Shown here one piece after another: positions 37,001 through 46,946 of a stretch of 64,000 nucleotides of DNA. The notes beneath the pieces are model-generated. The model saw nothing but the letters and a program-made list of their open reading frames with translations, was not told the origin of the DNA and made no database searches. The DNA comes from Megalopta genalis (lineage: Eukaryota > Arthropoda > Insecta > Hymenoptera > Halictidae). The first letter of the stretch is position 1. The number at the start of each line of letters is the position of its first letter. Both the position numbers and the translations under genes were made by a program. The DNA lies in contig NC_135014.1 in NCBI RefSeq assembly GCF_051020955.1, positions 26,835,221-26,899,220 on the forward strand, in the 5' to 3' direction.

Positions 37001-40000
37001 TGCTAAAAATACACGTCGCCTCTCATTTATAATGAATGCCGTGCTATATTCAGCAATGGGACAGACATAGCTTGATAAGAGAGACCATTCGATATCGCCT
37101 GCTTAAGTCTGCTAATCGTAGGTATACTCCGATAATTCGTTAGTCCCTGGCCGATTCTATTCTTGGTCTTACGTAAATCCTCATCATCGATCGTTGATTC
37201 CTCTGTTACATTTTCGATCGACCTTAAGCAAGATTTTTCAAGGTTCAAATAATTAATCCGAATCAATTATTCGTAGTTATTCGTAACACACGCTACGAGT
37301 TACAGGAAATTCTGCTCGATTGATCCTCGGCTTGGAAACGAAAATGGACAGTTTGGGAGAAGATGACCGGAATAATCGTGTCTTCAGTTCCCAAATCGTC
37401 CTATTTCGTGCCGAATCCGAGCGTGGAACAGGGAGAATTTACTGTATTCGGAAAATCGCGGTAGCGTGGCTTAACACCGAACTAATCGGAGCACCTTAAG
37501 CAAGATTTTTCAAGGTTCAAATAATTAATCCCAATTAATTATTCGTAGTTATTCGTAACACGCTACGAGTTACAGGAAATTCTGCTCGATTGATCCTCGG
37601 CTTGGAAACGAAAATGGACAGCTTGGGAGAAGATGACCGGAATAATCGTGTCTTCAGTTCCCAAATCGTCCTATTTCGTGCCGAATCCGAGCGTGGAACA
37701 GGGAGAATTTACTGTATTCGGAAAATCGCGGTAGCGCAGCTTAACGCCGAACTAATCGGAGCAAGCTCCGCGATACAATATGCGACGCAAACTAGGGTAG
37801 GGGAGTAATATTTATAGAATACGACATATAGGTGGACCCGAAACTCCGTAGTAGGGTTAAAAACGAAAGAAGCCCCGCGTGCTTAGCTGCTGCTGTCCTT
37901 GGCGACCGATGTAAACAATTCTTGTTTTCCACGAAAATCCGCAGCTCGGTCGGCGTTACGATACCACCCGCTCGCAAGTCTAAAAAAAGGATCTATTGGA
38001 AATATATTGGATTATTCTCTGTACAGCCTTAATCTTCTAGGACGGATTATCGTTTCCTGGTCCGCTTAGGGAAGCCTCGAAAGTCCACGATTTACAACGA
38101 ACCAGGAACCGAAGGAAGCGCTATATTTGCAGCTCGTATCTTCGTAGAAAACACTCTTCTTTCTCTTTCGCGCGAAAACAATTCTTTCGCGGCGATGTCG
38201 TTTTATATCTCCGTTTCGCACGATTTTATGATTCGTTTATGTTTTTCGTATTTTGTTTGTTGAAACTTGCCCGACCGAAATTCACTTCGCGGGGATGAAC
38301 AGAGTCGACGCTGCAAGACACCTGCGAATATCATGTTTTATCCGAACTTGTTGACGCATCCGAAGAAATCACGCGCGCGCGCGTGCTACAGGTTTGAAAG
38401 AAAATAACTGGAAGCAATTTGAGAAATTATGTTTTCACAACTTTCGTTTAACCTGCCGGCCGGCGAAAGCGCGTCCGGCTGCAATCCTGCGGCCGCGACG
38501 ATTGAAAAACGACTCGTTCGCAATTAGACGTATTGTTTACAAGACGGCACCGACGGGATCGTCGGATCGACGAGAAACGCTTAGATCGCACAAGTTCGCC
38601 GGAACTGCCTGCACGCGGAAACTCCGGCAAATTCGGCGAGAGAAAATGCATTTAGCGACGAAGGGGGGGGGGGGGGGGGGAGCCGGTTTGTCGACTACAA
38701 CTTCGACGTTCTGGCTTGCAACCTCATATTGAATAATTCATAAGTCGGCATCTCAAAATGTTCGATTTCGCTGCTATATAGGGCGTCTCGCCAGAATCTG
38801 GACAAAAAAGTATGTTGATCAGCGTAACACAGTATACATATATGTACTCGCGGCGTCGGCCGATAACGACTTCTCGTTTGAAAAGGCAACACGAAGCGAA
38901 TCATTTAATAACCGATGCCTATTCCACGTACGAAAATAATGAAATCAATCGACGTTTATTATGTTTCGTTTTTCGAACAATGCAGCGACATTAATTGTCG
39001 CGTTCCACATCTATGAACGAAGGATACGAATTTACTTTCTGACGTGGTCGAATCAACTTCAGTGTTCTATAATATTTTATATAATAAGTAAAATTATATA
39101 ATATGATATTAAATTTTATATAATAATTATTATATTAATAATTATATTATATTATATTACATCAACTTCAGTGTTCTACAATATTTTATATAACACAAGT
39201 AAAATTATATAATATAATATTAAATTTTATATAATAATTATTATATTATTAACTTATTATATTAATAATTATATTATATATAATAATAATAATATAGTAA
39301 TAACATAAATGTTATTATATCAACTATATAATAATAATATATAGTTAATAAATGTAATTAACACTAGAACTACCGAGCCCTAATATAATAATAACATACT
39401 AATCTATATTTCTTTCATAGCAATGCCAAGATCGGATTTATTTAAACTTCGTACGATTTATATTATATTTAACCTACGATTTATAATATATTTATATTAT
39501 GAGTAAAGAAAGTGTACCTAAAAATTTCTCCGAGAAATATTTCTATAATATCGGCAATTGTACAAGAAAATAACCAGTCGTTTCGACCGGTTTGGTAGTT
39601 CCATTGTTAATACAATTTCTCGTGTCGGAATAAGCCAGGATGCATTCGAATGTGTTCGAGCACCGTCAGAACACCCTGTATACCTACAACTATACACCTC
39701 GCCCAAGTATTTTCCCTTCCATCGAGACCAGACGGGAATCGCTATAGAAGCTCCTACCTGCTCTGGAAAGGGTATTGATCCGAGCCTTCCATGGTATCCT
39801 GGCCGACGCATATGCAGTCGTTTTTTATAATTTTCATTTGACAACTGACAAGGGACATTCGGCAACCCGAAAATACCGATGTTTTTGAAACCGTGCCGGT
39901 TCGTTATGGGGACCCTAACAGAAATTCTCAGCCATTTTTATTAGCGGTTGTTTCTTCAGGGTGAGAGAACACCTCTTACGTGCCTTCTTTTTTTGCGACA

Positions 40001-43000
40001 ATGTATGCTAGAATCGTGGAATTTATTCAATCAATTGCAATATCTTAAAACGAGTGATGCGGAATCGTTCGTTTCGATCGCATCGGTAGATTTAGCGTTG
40101 ACAATAGCGAGAAGTAAAAAATATCACGCTGAAATTCTTAAGGTCGCTTAATCTTTGCACAGTTTTTTTTACGCTTAACTTCTTGAGTTTGTAACAAATA
40201 CATCAAATCCGCAGTTGGGAAGAGTAATTAAACTTGACCGATTTTGAAGCTCGAAGCTTTGAAATATTAGGCGATAATATTAATGTAATCAATATTAAAA
40301 GAAATATATATATATATAATATAATATAAAATATAATAATATATATTATTGAGGAATAATAATATTATAATATATAGAATATATTATAATATATATTTCT
40401 ATATATTATAATATAGAATATATTAATATAGAATAATAGTATAATACAATATACGTAAAATATAATATAAAATATAATATATATAAATATATGTATATAC
40501 AATATGTAACATTAAAAGAAAAATATCGTTAACTATGAAAATTTATTTTTTAATTATTGTATGCGTACATATATGCAAATTGACTTAAACGATCTGTTTC
40601 AGTAGCGGGATGGTGCAAAGCGTCGGTGCTAATTTATCCCCGGACCAAACATTCGGATCGATTCGCTCGCTATCGGTGACGAGAGAAGTCGCCAGTTTTC
40701 CTCTATCAAGAACGCCTACGCCGCCCCCGCAACACAGGTAGGTAATTTTTCTTTATTCGTTGCCTCCTACCGCCGCGTTGAACAAATATCGAATAAACAA
40801 GAGGAGGCGGAATAACTACGCGGAAAGCGTAGGAGCCGGGGAATAACTACGAGAGATTTAGATACGACGGAAGAAATGTCAGACGCGCGCGCGTTTCTTC
40901 GAATTTCTTTCAGGGGCCCGAAATAACCGTGCGTAATTTCGTTTGAAAACCTGTCGAGACTCTCGGACCGCGATGACTGTCGAGCGGAATGACGCTTTGC
41001 GATTCGGGAAAGAGAAGTCAGCGAAAGTAATTAATACGCGGCGCCACATTGTTCTCGCGTACGAAGACGGCAGTTTATCTCTGCAGTTTAAATAAAATCG
41101 CATGGAATATTGCAGATATATCCATTAATAGCCCATTGATATCGTATCGCGAATTTATGTAGAAGCAATGCGTCGACCCGAACACAGGATCGTTACTTGC
41201 CCACTGTGATTAACGCGGTGCTCATTTATGCAATAAACGTGCTCGATATGCGACTGCGTTCGTACAAACAACTTCGAATATTTCGCTTGCTTTTTGATTA
41301 CAGAAGAGATCTCGTTAAAAGACGATGTCTGGTTTAAGCGCATACAATTATATTTACAATTTTTTGTAATTTTATCAGTAATTTTATAATTATATCTCCA
41401 AGTGTTTTAAATGTAAAATGATCGTTCTCCTGGAAACGATATTTTAAAAAAAGAACAGTTAATTGAGAAAGTGTTTAAAGGATTAGAATGAATCGTATAA
41501 TGAATGTTGAGAACAACTTTCACGCATACGTTTTAACAGTTCAATATAAAAAGTAGAAATTCTTTACTCTCTACATTGAGCATATTTTAGTAAACGACAA
41601 ATATATTTGCCACGCAATCGCTTTCACGTTTACTGAATTTTCTTGGTATTTTTTCCGCAAAATTTCTCTATTAGAGAGATCGAAAGACATCTTTTCTATT
41701 TTAATTTAATTTAACGCTATTTTAACTAAAGACAGCTTTCAAAATTTCGGTATAACATTATTTCTATGGAAGGGGCGAATGGACATTTTCAAACATTTTA
41801 ATTTAACGTTATTTTTACTGAACTGGTCGAAACACAAATTAAAATCAACGTTGAAAATAATGCGAATACCTGAAAATTGTTTGGAAAAGGCGATGATGCA
41901 TCTAATGAATTACGGCAACTGGACCTAATTGCGACACATAGAGGCGTGCGCTCGACGGACTCGTTGAACGCAGCGTGGCATCTTCGGGTCGATGACACAT
42001 GAATCGCAACAGCAATTTAACTTTTCCAGTTTGGAAGTTTCCAAAGAGTGAAACTGTTTTTAGTCCTCGCAGGACAGTATCCGATGAGTCGATTGAGCGT
42101 GTGCAGTCTTTCAGATACACCCTGTATATACATGTATAGATAAACAACTCAAATACTGTTTAACATTTTCTCTGTAACATAGTTAAAATTTGCTCTCTGT
42201 AACATAGCGTCTCCTCCACTTAAAAATTTTGTTCTCATCTAATACAAAATTTTGTTCATCTCTGACATTTTATCTTTTGTCAGCCATGTTAATAATTTAG
42301 TGATACACCGATGGTACTTTCTAAAAACAGTCGATAACTGTGATATTTCATGTTATCTCCTTTTTGAATAATTAAAAATGCAGTTAAAAGTTACGTCGAC
42401 GTTTATTATAAAAGGCCTAAATTTTTCACTTATTAAACCTTTGCACTCGAAGCTATTTCAATTATATTTTAAACATATTTTTTCTGATCTACGATGTTTC
42501 TGTTTTATATGATTTATTGCGATTTATGCATATGGAAGCTTATTAGCGAGCACAAAACTTGCAATTTTAACAGTCTTTTAGATTACAAACGAGTCCGATA
42601 CTATTGCAGTTATCTTGAAAAATAGTATAGCAATTTCTAGTGGCGCCCCGGAGTTGCCACTCGAGCGCAAAGGGTTAATTATGCTTGAAAAAAATTTCCA
42701 GAAACGTAGCACACTTTTAGGCAGCCAATTTCCTTCCGTATATCCGCATTCGTTCTAGAAAAGCCAGGCATCTCTTTTTAGAAGTGACTTGTGTCGATTA
42801 TTTGCATGAGCGTACACCTGGTTAATGAAATATGCAAGACACTCATTGAGAATTAAAATGATCTTGGCGTACTCGACATTTCTCAACGAACGCTTCGTGA
42901 ATGACAACGACAGTGTCGGCATTTAACATGAACAATAGAGGCAAATTATAACAAAAAAGGGAGATTATAACTGTAATAGAATTGTTATTTATAGAATCGT

Positions 43001-44330
43001 GTTGCGAAACAAGCTAATCGTATTACTGGATCGTTTATGCAACGGATGTCCATTTAAATGTCCCTGCTATCTCTGATCGTACGTCAAATAATTAACTGCA
43101 TTCGAATAAAATTAATTACAAGTTTTTGTTTACTCTACAAAAACTTTGCACAGTTCGAACAAATATGTTTCGTTGAATATGTTTCGCCAAATAGTACAAG
43201 GAAGAAGAAAATATACTCGTTTGTAACATATATGTATATATTCCTCTTAGAAGACCGGTTAAACGATTCCTTAAACATTTTCTTACATCACCGTAACTAA
43301 AAGATCTCTAATAATGTTGCATATTTATTTCGCGACGTATCGTTTCACGTTCGAAGGATTCGCAGAACCATGAATATTGATCAAAAGCGACGCGTACCAC
43401 GGAATATCGATAGTTGCGGCTTGTTAATATTTTTTTCCGGAAGAGAAAATGCAATCTGCCTTCTGTGCATACTAAACGGACCGAGGCATAGTAAACGAAA
43501 AGCGGAGAATAGGTATTCGTTAGACGTGTAGCAGATTTTAATACACGTGGGACAAATCGTAATCGAACCGAAGTGTCAGTTTCATTTTAATTCATCGAAT
43601 TGTCAAATGTTTTATACGGGGTGTCTCGAAAGGCGCTCGAAATCGGGAAGCGACGGGTTCCTGGTATTATTTGAAGCAACTTTTTCCTCGGCGCGAACGC
43701 AATGCGCGGCTTCGTTTACAAGATATTAGCGAAAAACGGCGACCAATGGCGAGCACGGCCAGCGCGAGGCGGAGTTCCGCTCCCAGTTCCGGTGACCGAT
43801 GAGAGGCGAGCTCGGTCGACGCGGGGCGGAACTGGGAGCGGAACTCCGCCTCGCGCCGACCGATCTCGCCTCTCGTTGGTCACCGTTTTTCGCTGATAAC
43901 TCGCGAACGAAGCCACGGATCGCATTTTCGCCAAGGAAAAAGTTGCTTCAAATAACATTTCGGACATCCTGCATTGAAAATCCGTAGAGTTGGCGACGCT
44001 TCTTTCCGCATTATCACAATCCGACGAGATATCACCTCACCTACTCTTAGGACACTTAGAATACCCGATATTTGTAAGAGATGCGTGCGCTGCAGGCGGT
44101 CGAAACCTCAACCGAACATTTTGAATTTCAGAGCCTCCGCGTTAGCGAACGCAGATGACCTAGCAAACGTAGGCAGCCCGCTGCGAGAAGCGTCCCCTAG
44201 ACCGGAAGTGCGTGTGGTCGCTCCATCGCATCGACCTCCGTCAGCCCTTGCTGCAACCAGCGTGATTACCAACGGATCAGCGAATCGCAAGTCGGTTAGC
44301 ATACTGCTTCCCGAGCACTCGAGTGGATGA
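20185..44330 (+). CDS. two-pass membrane protein, TMEM200 (DUF2371)-like, five coding exons
   Basis: Joined exons 20185-20377, 25359-25607, 35719-35932, 40603-40737 and 44132-44330 keep frame at every junction (phases 1, 1, 2, 2) and give 329 residues. Hydrophobic block 1 is at residues 34-64 and block 2 at 92-114, with an LGP motif just before block 2 (RILGPICIVVGALML). A basic stop-transfer run RRARRRERR follows, then a conserved-looking HCPLHGDFYPLSP. The tail (about 150-329) is rich in Ser, Pro and Arg, disordered in character, with SP/TP sites. Two TMs close to the N terminus with an LGP before TM2 and a long polar tail resemble the TMEM200 family; that is similarity by eye, and the molecular role of that family is not established. 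The plasma or internal membrane is the expected site. Introns are long and full of transposons. The upstream promoter may be the CpG-rich tract at 3640-5440. The exon structure is firmer than the family name. Confidence 0.8.
21152..21360 (+). repeat. AT-rich direct repeat, left copy
   Basis: About 200 bp beginning ATATTATAACTTAGAGTTAT. It is repeated in the same order, with indels, at 21940-22140. Confidence 0.75.
21417..21939. mobile_element. solo-LTR-like insertion
   Basis: 523 bp starting TGTGGGTGCG and ending GCCGCTACA, the TG...CA form of an LTR. ATAT sits on both sides, as a possible 4-bp target duplication, but in AT-rich DNA this is weak evidence. It is much richer in G+C than its surroundings and has an AATAAA at about 21816. 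No gag-pol frame is present, so if it is an LTR it is a solo one. Direction is unknown. Confidence 0.5.
21940..22145 (+). repeat. AT-rich direct repeat, right copy, with TA run
   Basis: Second copy of the repeat at 21152, starting at the edge of the LTR-like insert. It contains an extra (TA)n run at about 21972-22016. Confidence 0.75.
23519..23586. mobile_element. 68-bp TTAA-flanked miniature element
   Basis: TTAA at 23515-23518 and 23587-23590. Inverted ends are CCAGTTGGCTGTG and its imperfect complement CACAGCTAACAGA. The core is the palindrome GACGAGTATACTCGTC. A related, longer copy lies at 31220. Confidence 0.65.
23671..24121. mobile_element. dimer of palindromic TA-MITEs with 14-bp linker
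   Basis: Units at 23671-23888 and 23903-24121 are joined by CATCCTGGTGTATA, the same linker as in the dimer at 16779. TA lies on both outer sides. The last base pair of the right end is changed (ACCG). Confidence 0.9.
25359..25607 (+). CDS. coding exon 2 of TMEM200-like gene
   Basis: Acceptor TTTCTGTCGCAG, donor G/GTAAGT. 249 bp, phase 1 in and out. It codes for residues 65-147 plus a split codon: the acidic loop GPGEDEDKDSY, the second hydrophobic block and the basic run RRARRRERR. This is the most conserved-looking part of the protein and the strongest splice pair in the gene. Confidence 0.88.
25711..26027. mobile_element. GC-rich palindromic element (family B, copy 2)
   Basis: Starts near AACGAGGGGTTGC and ends at GGGACACCTTGTATA. 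It lies about 100 bp inside intron 2, close to the donor. The inner arms carry CCAATGGGTGGCGAG and, inverted, CTCTCATTGGTCACTG. Confidence 0.8.
26882..27375. mobile_element. palindromic TA-MITE with AT-satellite core, right end lost
   Basis: Left arm from CAGTAAATTCTCC (TA at 26880-26881). The right arm begins after TTTGCGCCTCG at about 27300 and decays before the terminal repeat. The core (26957-27300) is AT-rich satellite. Confidence 0.8.
26957..27300. repeat. AT-rich satellite inside MITE
   Basis: Two alternating motifs: AATAGGCTATAATATATTA (also in the core of the MITE at 10268) and about four copies of a 26-bp TATAATATTATATAAATTA-type unit. Confidence 0.85.
28019..28049. repeat. (AG)n microsatellite
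   Basis: About 15 AG units. A separate (CG)n run of about 8 units lies at 28205-28222. Confidence 0.95.
28940..29365 (+). repeat. tandem duplication, unit about 236 bp
   Basis: A segment running from AATTTTATAGTAATAATTTGG through GCTTGCAGTCGGTGACA to TTCAAGTGACTT occurs twice, about 236 bp apart, with only a few differences. Confidence 0.85.
31220..31322. mobile_element. TTAA-flanked miniature element, related to 23519
   Basis: TTAA at 31216-31219 and 31323-31326. The left end CCGGTTAGCTGTG matches that of the 68-bp copy. The interior has GACGAGTATGCTCGTC and a second half-palindrome GTGTACACTCGTC. The right end is diverged. Confidence 0.55.
31336..31490 (+). repeat. dispersed repeat, partner at 18262
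   Basis: Shares the GATCGCTTATGCT start and the TATTTTCTACGTCT block with 18262-18420. It has an extra GCTGCTATAGCCACTGCTAT-type insertion. Confidence 0.6.
31491..31565 (-). mobile_element. half copy (right arm) of palindromic TA-MITE
   Basis: Only the right arm, from GTATCTCCTATTCC to GGGAGAATTTCCTG. Another stray right end lies at 31655-31683. Confidence 0.7.
32195..32573. mobile_element. GC-rich palindromic element (family B, copy 3, best preserved)
   Basis: Ends ACAGGGTGTCCCGAAA and TTTCGGGACACCCTGT are exact complements. Arms are nearly perfect over more than 120 bp, very GC-rich, with paired CCAATGAGAGGCGAG motifs facing inwards and a GGCCGGCGCGAG loop repeat. Confidence 0.9.
33097..33542. 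mobile_element. dimer of palindromic TA-MITEs, linker inverted
   Basis: Units at 33097-33312 and 33327-33542 are joined by TATACACCAGGATG, the reverse complement of the linker in the two other dimers, so the block is inserted in the opposite direction. The outer flanks are TA. Length 446 bp, the same as at 16779. Confidence 0.9.
34550..34705. repeat. AT-rich low-complexity block
   Basis: Runs of TATTATATA and TAATAATAT type without one stable unit. Confidence 0.8.
35371..35493 (+). repeat. 32-bp minisatellite
   Basis: Four units of form CGATTCGAAGGCAATTCGGA followed by GGCCACNTGACA. The second unit carries an 11-bp internal duplication of AAGGCAATTC. Confidence 0.9.
35719..35932 (+). CDS. 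coding exon 3 of TMEM200-like gene
   Basis: Acceptor GTCCGCAG, donor CAG/GTGAGG. 214 bp, phase 1 in and 2 out. It codes for residues 148-218 plus a split codon, with the Ser-rich run SSTRSSVSSSPLSP. Confidence 0.85.
36151..36520. mobile_element. piggyBac-type MITE, degenerate TTAA
   Basis: TTAA at 36147-36150 on the left and ATAA at 36521-36524 on the right. The ends CCCTCCGCCGGCGGACG and (complement) CCCTCGGTATGGCGGACG match. A second inner match (GACGTC...GTGACCC) also runs inverted. The interior is AT-rich. Confidence 0.65.
37303..37444. mobile_element. short palindromic TA-MITE in duplication, copy 1
   Basis: 142 bp. The left end CAGGAAATTCTGCTC is diverged and the right end GGGAGAATTTACTG is followed by TA. 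The loop and inner arms are deleted compared with the 215-bp units. Confidence 0.8.
37573..37714. mobile_element. short palindromic TA-MITE in duplication, copy 2
   Basis: Duplicate of the copy at 37303, with one base change in the left arm (CAGCTTGGGAG). It was copied by the host duplication, not by new transposition. Confidence 0.8.
38663..38680. repeat. G18 homopolymer
   Basis: Eighteen G in a row on the + strand, in a GC-rich patch. Length may be unreliable in the assembly. Confidence 0.9.
39052..39300 (+). repeat. tandem duplication in AT-rich DNA, unit about 110 bp
   Basis: ATCAACTTCAGTGTTCTA starts both units (39052 and 39162). Each continues with the same AATATTTTATATAA and AAATTTTATATAATAATTAT blocks. 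Confidence 0.85.
39362..39606. mobile_element. piggyBac-type MITE (TTAA flanks)
   Basis: TTAA at 39358-39361 and 39607-39610. Inverted ends are CACTAGAACTACCGAGCC and (complement) CAATGGAACTACCAAACC. 245 bp, no coding capacity. Confidence 0.75.
40300..40510. repeat. AT-rich low-complexity block
   Basis: ATATA/ATAATATA runs about 95 bp upstream of the exon 4 acceptor. Confidence 0.8.
40603..40737 (+). CDS. coding exon 4 of TMEM200-like gene
   Basis: Acceptor GATCTGTTTCAG, donor CAG/GTAGGT. 135 bp, phase 2 in and out, so it can be skipped without loss of frame. It codes for about residues 219-263, ending in the proline run TPTPPPQ. Confidence 0.85.
42437..42674. mobile_element. piggyBac-type MITE (TTAA flanks)
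   Basis: TTAA at 42433-42436 and 42675-42678. Inverted ends are ACCTTTGCACTCGA and (complement) CCCTTTGCGCTCGA. 238 bp, AT-rich interior, no coding capacity. Confidence 0.8.
43615..43972. mobile_element. GC-rich palindromic element (family B, copy 4)
   Basis: Ends ACGGGGTGTCTCGAAA and TTTCGGACATCCTGC. Arms as in the other copies, with a second internal GGCGGAGTTCCGCTCCCAG repeat that appears inverted. It ends about 160 bp before the acceptor of exon 5. Confidence 0.85.
44132..44330 (+). CDS. coding exon 5 (terminal) of TMEM200-like gene
   Basis: Acceptor TTTGAATTTCAG. Enters in phase 2 and stays open for 65 codons to a TGA at 44328-44330. It codes for the tail with SPLREASPRPEV and ends ...SILLPEHSSG. 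Confidence 0.82.
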
Positions 44331-45217
44331 CCCCAACAGCAACACGGATTTGTGCATCGCTGCGACAAAGAACCCCCATCAATTTAGGATCGACGAGAAA
44401 CGAGAGAGACGGCGGGGATCGTGGATAGAGGCGAGAAGATAGATAGATATCTGTTGCTCGACGAAAACAACGGGTTCGAACAATTTGTTGTCGGGCGATC
44501 GGTTCATCGGGTTTTTTTTTCTTCTTCGGGGATACAGTCATGGCATGCTTGCCAAGAAAAACTAGCTCATAAGGAACCCAACGCAGTCTGGTTCGAGGTT
44601 CAGTGAACGGCGACGACCACATGCGACATCGCGGCATTGTAACCAGACCAAAGGGTTAGGTGATATCACAGCCAGTGACTGCAAGATCAGAGTTAAACGG
44701 GGGTATATAGAGAGAGGTCAACGGTCTGTTAACCGATTATTGACAGAGATTCAATTATCGACTCTGCTTCGCGAACACCCAAATTAGTGTATAATCCACG
44801 ACGAGGACAATTTGTCAAGTAATTGCCTTACAATTAGAGACCCCCCCTCGACTAGTCCGTGTCATCTCATTGAAAGAAAAAAAATGTTTCCTTCGTTTCG
44901 ATACGATCGTTTTTCTCCGGATCATTTTCAATCATCGAGCGAAGATATTGGAGGAAGGGACGGTACGCCGCGACGTTCGCATCGGAGAACTCGGCGAAGA
45001 CATCCGCGAGGAAGAGATAACTCTTTCGACGAGAAGAACGCGTTTTCAGGATGGATGGATGGATACCGTCGGTTTTCATGTCGAATTATTCGCAGCTGTC
45101 GCCCCCGTGTCGAACAATAGTCTCGAATTCATTCATTACGAGGGTTTGTAATTTTGTACAGACAGATCGGATAGAAACAGCGTCTGTGAAAAACCAGCGC
45201 GAACGCGCGCTCACGTA
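44331..45217 (+). other. probable 3' untranslated region
   Basis: Follows the stop codon and is richer in G+C than the introns. I see no AATAAA before 45217; the first clear one is at 45276, inside the next transposon, so poly-A addition may use transposon sequence or a variant signal. Confidence 0.4.
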
Positions 45218-45832
45218 CAGAGCTGGGCAGAATTCGACTCGGACGGCAGGTAAGAGACGCGGATCAAATTTTAATAATAAACGAATACAATTTTACTCGA
45301 TATTATCGGCTATAAATTATCGGATCGAATAGAAATTTATCCGGATAACGATTTATCCGCATAAGTTTTTACTCGAATAATAGTTCATCTGGATAAGATG
45401 TTGGAATAAGAATGTATTCGTGTAGCAATTAATTTGGGAAGATAATCAATTCGAATGAAAATTATAGAATATAGTTTTCTCTCTTCCCAATAGTTTATTG
45501 ATTAATTTCTCTCTCCGTGTCAATTTTTACGATTAACTCTTTCTTCTTTCAATGCTGCATCGGATTGTTTGTTACTTTTGGGTAGATTGTTAATAATGTT
45601 TCGCCAGGTGCAAAGGACGTCATCGTACACATTCCAGGATTCATATTTACAGCACGTGTAACCTTAAAAAATGACGTGGAAAACGGTCAACAATTGCTCG
45701 CATCGCTATTCGAATAATTTTACAATCTCTGTTGGAATAATTTATTCGAATGAAAAACGGAAGAATCGTTCGAATAAATACACGATTGCTCGATAAATAT
45801 TTATTCGAGTCGGAACAATATGCCCAGCTCTG
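45218..45832. mobile_element. hAT-like non-autonomous element
   Basis: 615 bp. Ends CAGAGCTGGGCA and TGCCCAGCTCTG are exact complements, with further inverted match ATTCGACTCGGA. Flanking 8-mers CTCACGTA and CTTACAAA match at five of eight places. A CAGRGNTGGGCA terminus with 8-bp duplication is typical of hAT elements (family knowledge). No transposase. The inner sequence has repeated TATCCGGATAA-like motifs. Confidence 0.7.
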
Positions 45833-46899
45833 CTTACAAAAGACATTTTCTTAAACGCTAACATTCTAAACACGGATGTCCTCTCATGGCCGCTTCGTTT
45901 TATACCGTTTGTGATATTTACTTTTTCCTCGCTTATGTTCGATTGATGGTAGCCGAATGAATCACTTAACGATATCGTCGTGTCTGACATTTAATATTTC
46001 ACCTTTAAGATTTCAAGTTCCGATTGAGGTTGAAATTTTAAATGAAATTTATCGATTACGCCGGATACAGGGAGGTCGTCCAAATGTCAAGCGTGAAGTT
46101 ACAGGAACCGTCGTCGTGCGACAAAGGCTGTGAACAGACCCGAGAAAGTGCCGAGAATCTCGAAAGAATTATGATTTCACCTTAGAGCCGGCCGGAGGGT
46201 GTTGATCGAGCGGGGCTTCGAATCGCAGCGACGTGGGACACATTTTCGAAAAATCTTGCCTCACTTCGTAGAATACAAAGGAATACAAAAATGTTAAAAA
46301 GGACAAATGAGACAAATTACAAAGCTATTAAAGTTTGACTGAACTCTAAATTACCTTGAGAATAAATTCGGTTAATAAACGATCGTACTTTGTGCAAGGA
46401 GAATGCGACTTCCGCCGCCGTGATTCTAACAAACTCGATCGCGTGTTGATTTTTTAATCGTAGACGATCTCGCACGAAACGACAAACGCAGAATTCGAAT
46501 TTTCACTTCCAACCGGAGACAATAAAACCAACAGCTGTACTGGTGGCTGATATTTCGTCGATACACATACATACTCCTGCTCCCGAGGTACACGTCTTTC
46601 GAATATGTTCAGCGATGGAGCCTAAAATCGGAGTCGCCATGAGAGGCTGTTTCTGCATTATGTGTGATTGATGTATATATGTAATAAGTAATGTATATAA
46701 TTGATGAGAACTTCACGATCACTTATCTTAGGTTGATAGGAAAATAAATTAATTCGAAGCATGATTACCGTGACGAAGTATCCTCTGTTTCTTCGGTTAT
46801 ATTTACTACCGAAACGATCATTAACGATGATATTATTAAAAAAATGCTTAAGATTATACGTTGCGACTCTATGCGTGTTATGTTTTCTGAATCTAAACT

Positions 46900-46946
<47 letters not shown>

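Larger units (their letters stand above)
37221..37764 (+). repeat. tandem duplication, unit 270-272 bp
   Basis: 37221-37492 and 37493-37764 are nearly identical (a 2-bp indel and a few substitutions). Each unit contains one whole short palindromic MITE. Confidence 0.95.
35933..40602 (+). other. intron 3 of the TMEM200-like gene
   Basis: 4.67 kb with two TTAA elements, a 272-bp tandem duplication carrying a MITE, a G18 run and AT-rich blocks. No other exon supported. Confidence 0.7.
40738..44131 (+). other. intron 4 of the TMEM200-like gene
   Basis: 3.39 kb. Contains one TTAA element and the fourth family-B palindrome, close to exon 5. Otherwise unique AT-rich DNA. Confidence 0.7.

Noticed and set aside
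43702..43967. Recurrent peptide frames (RKTV then NERR and RPARGG) at 19.8, 32.2 and 43.7 kb on both strands
   Set aside because: They come from the inverted arms of the family-B palindrome, not from a protein family. They change frame between copies and read on both strands.
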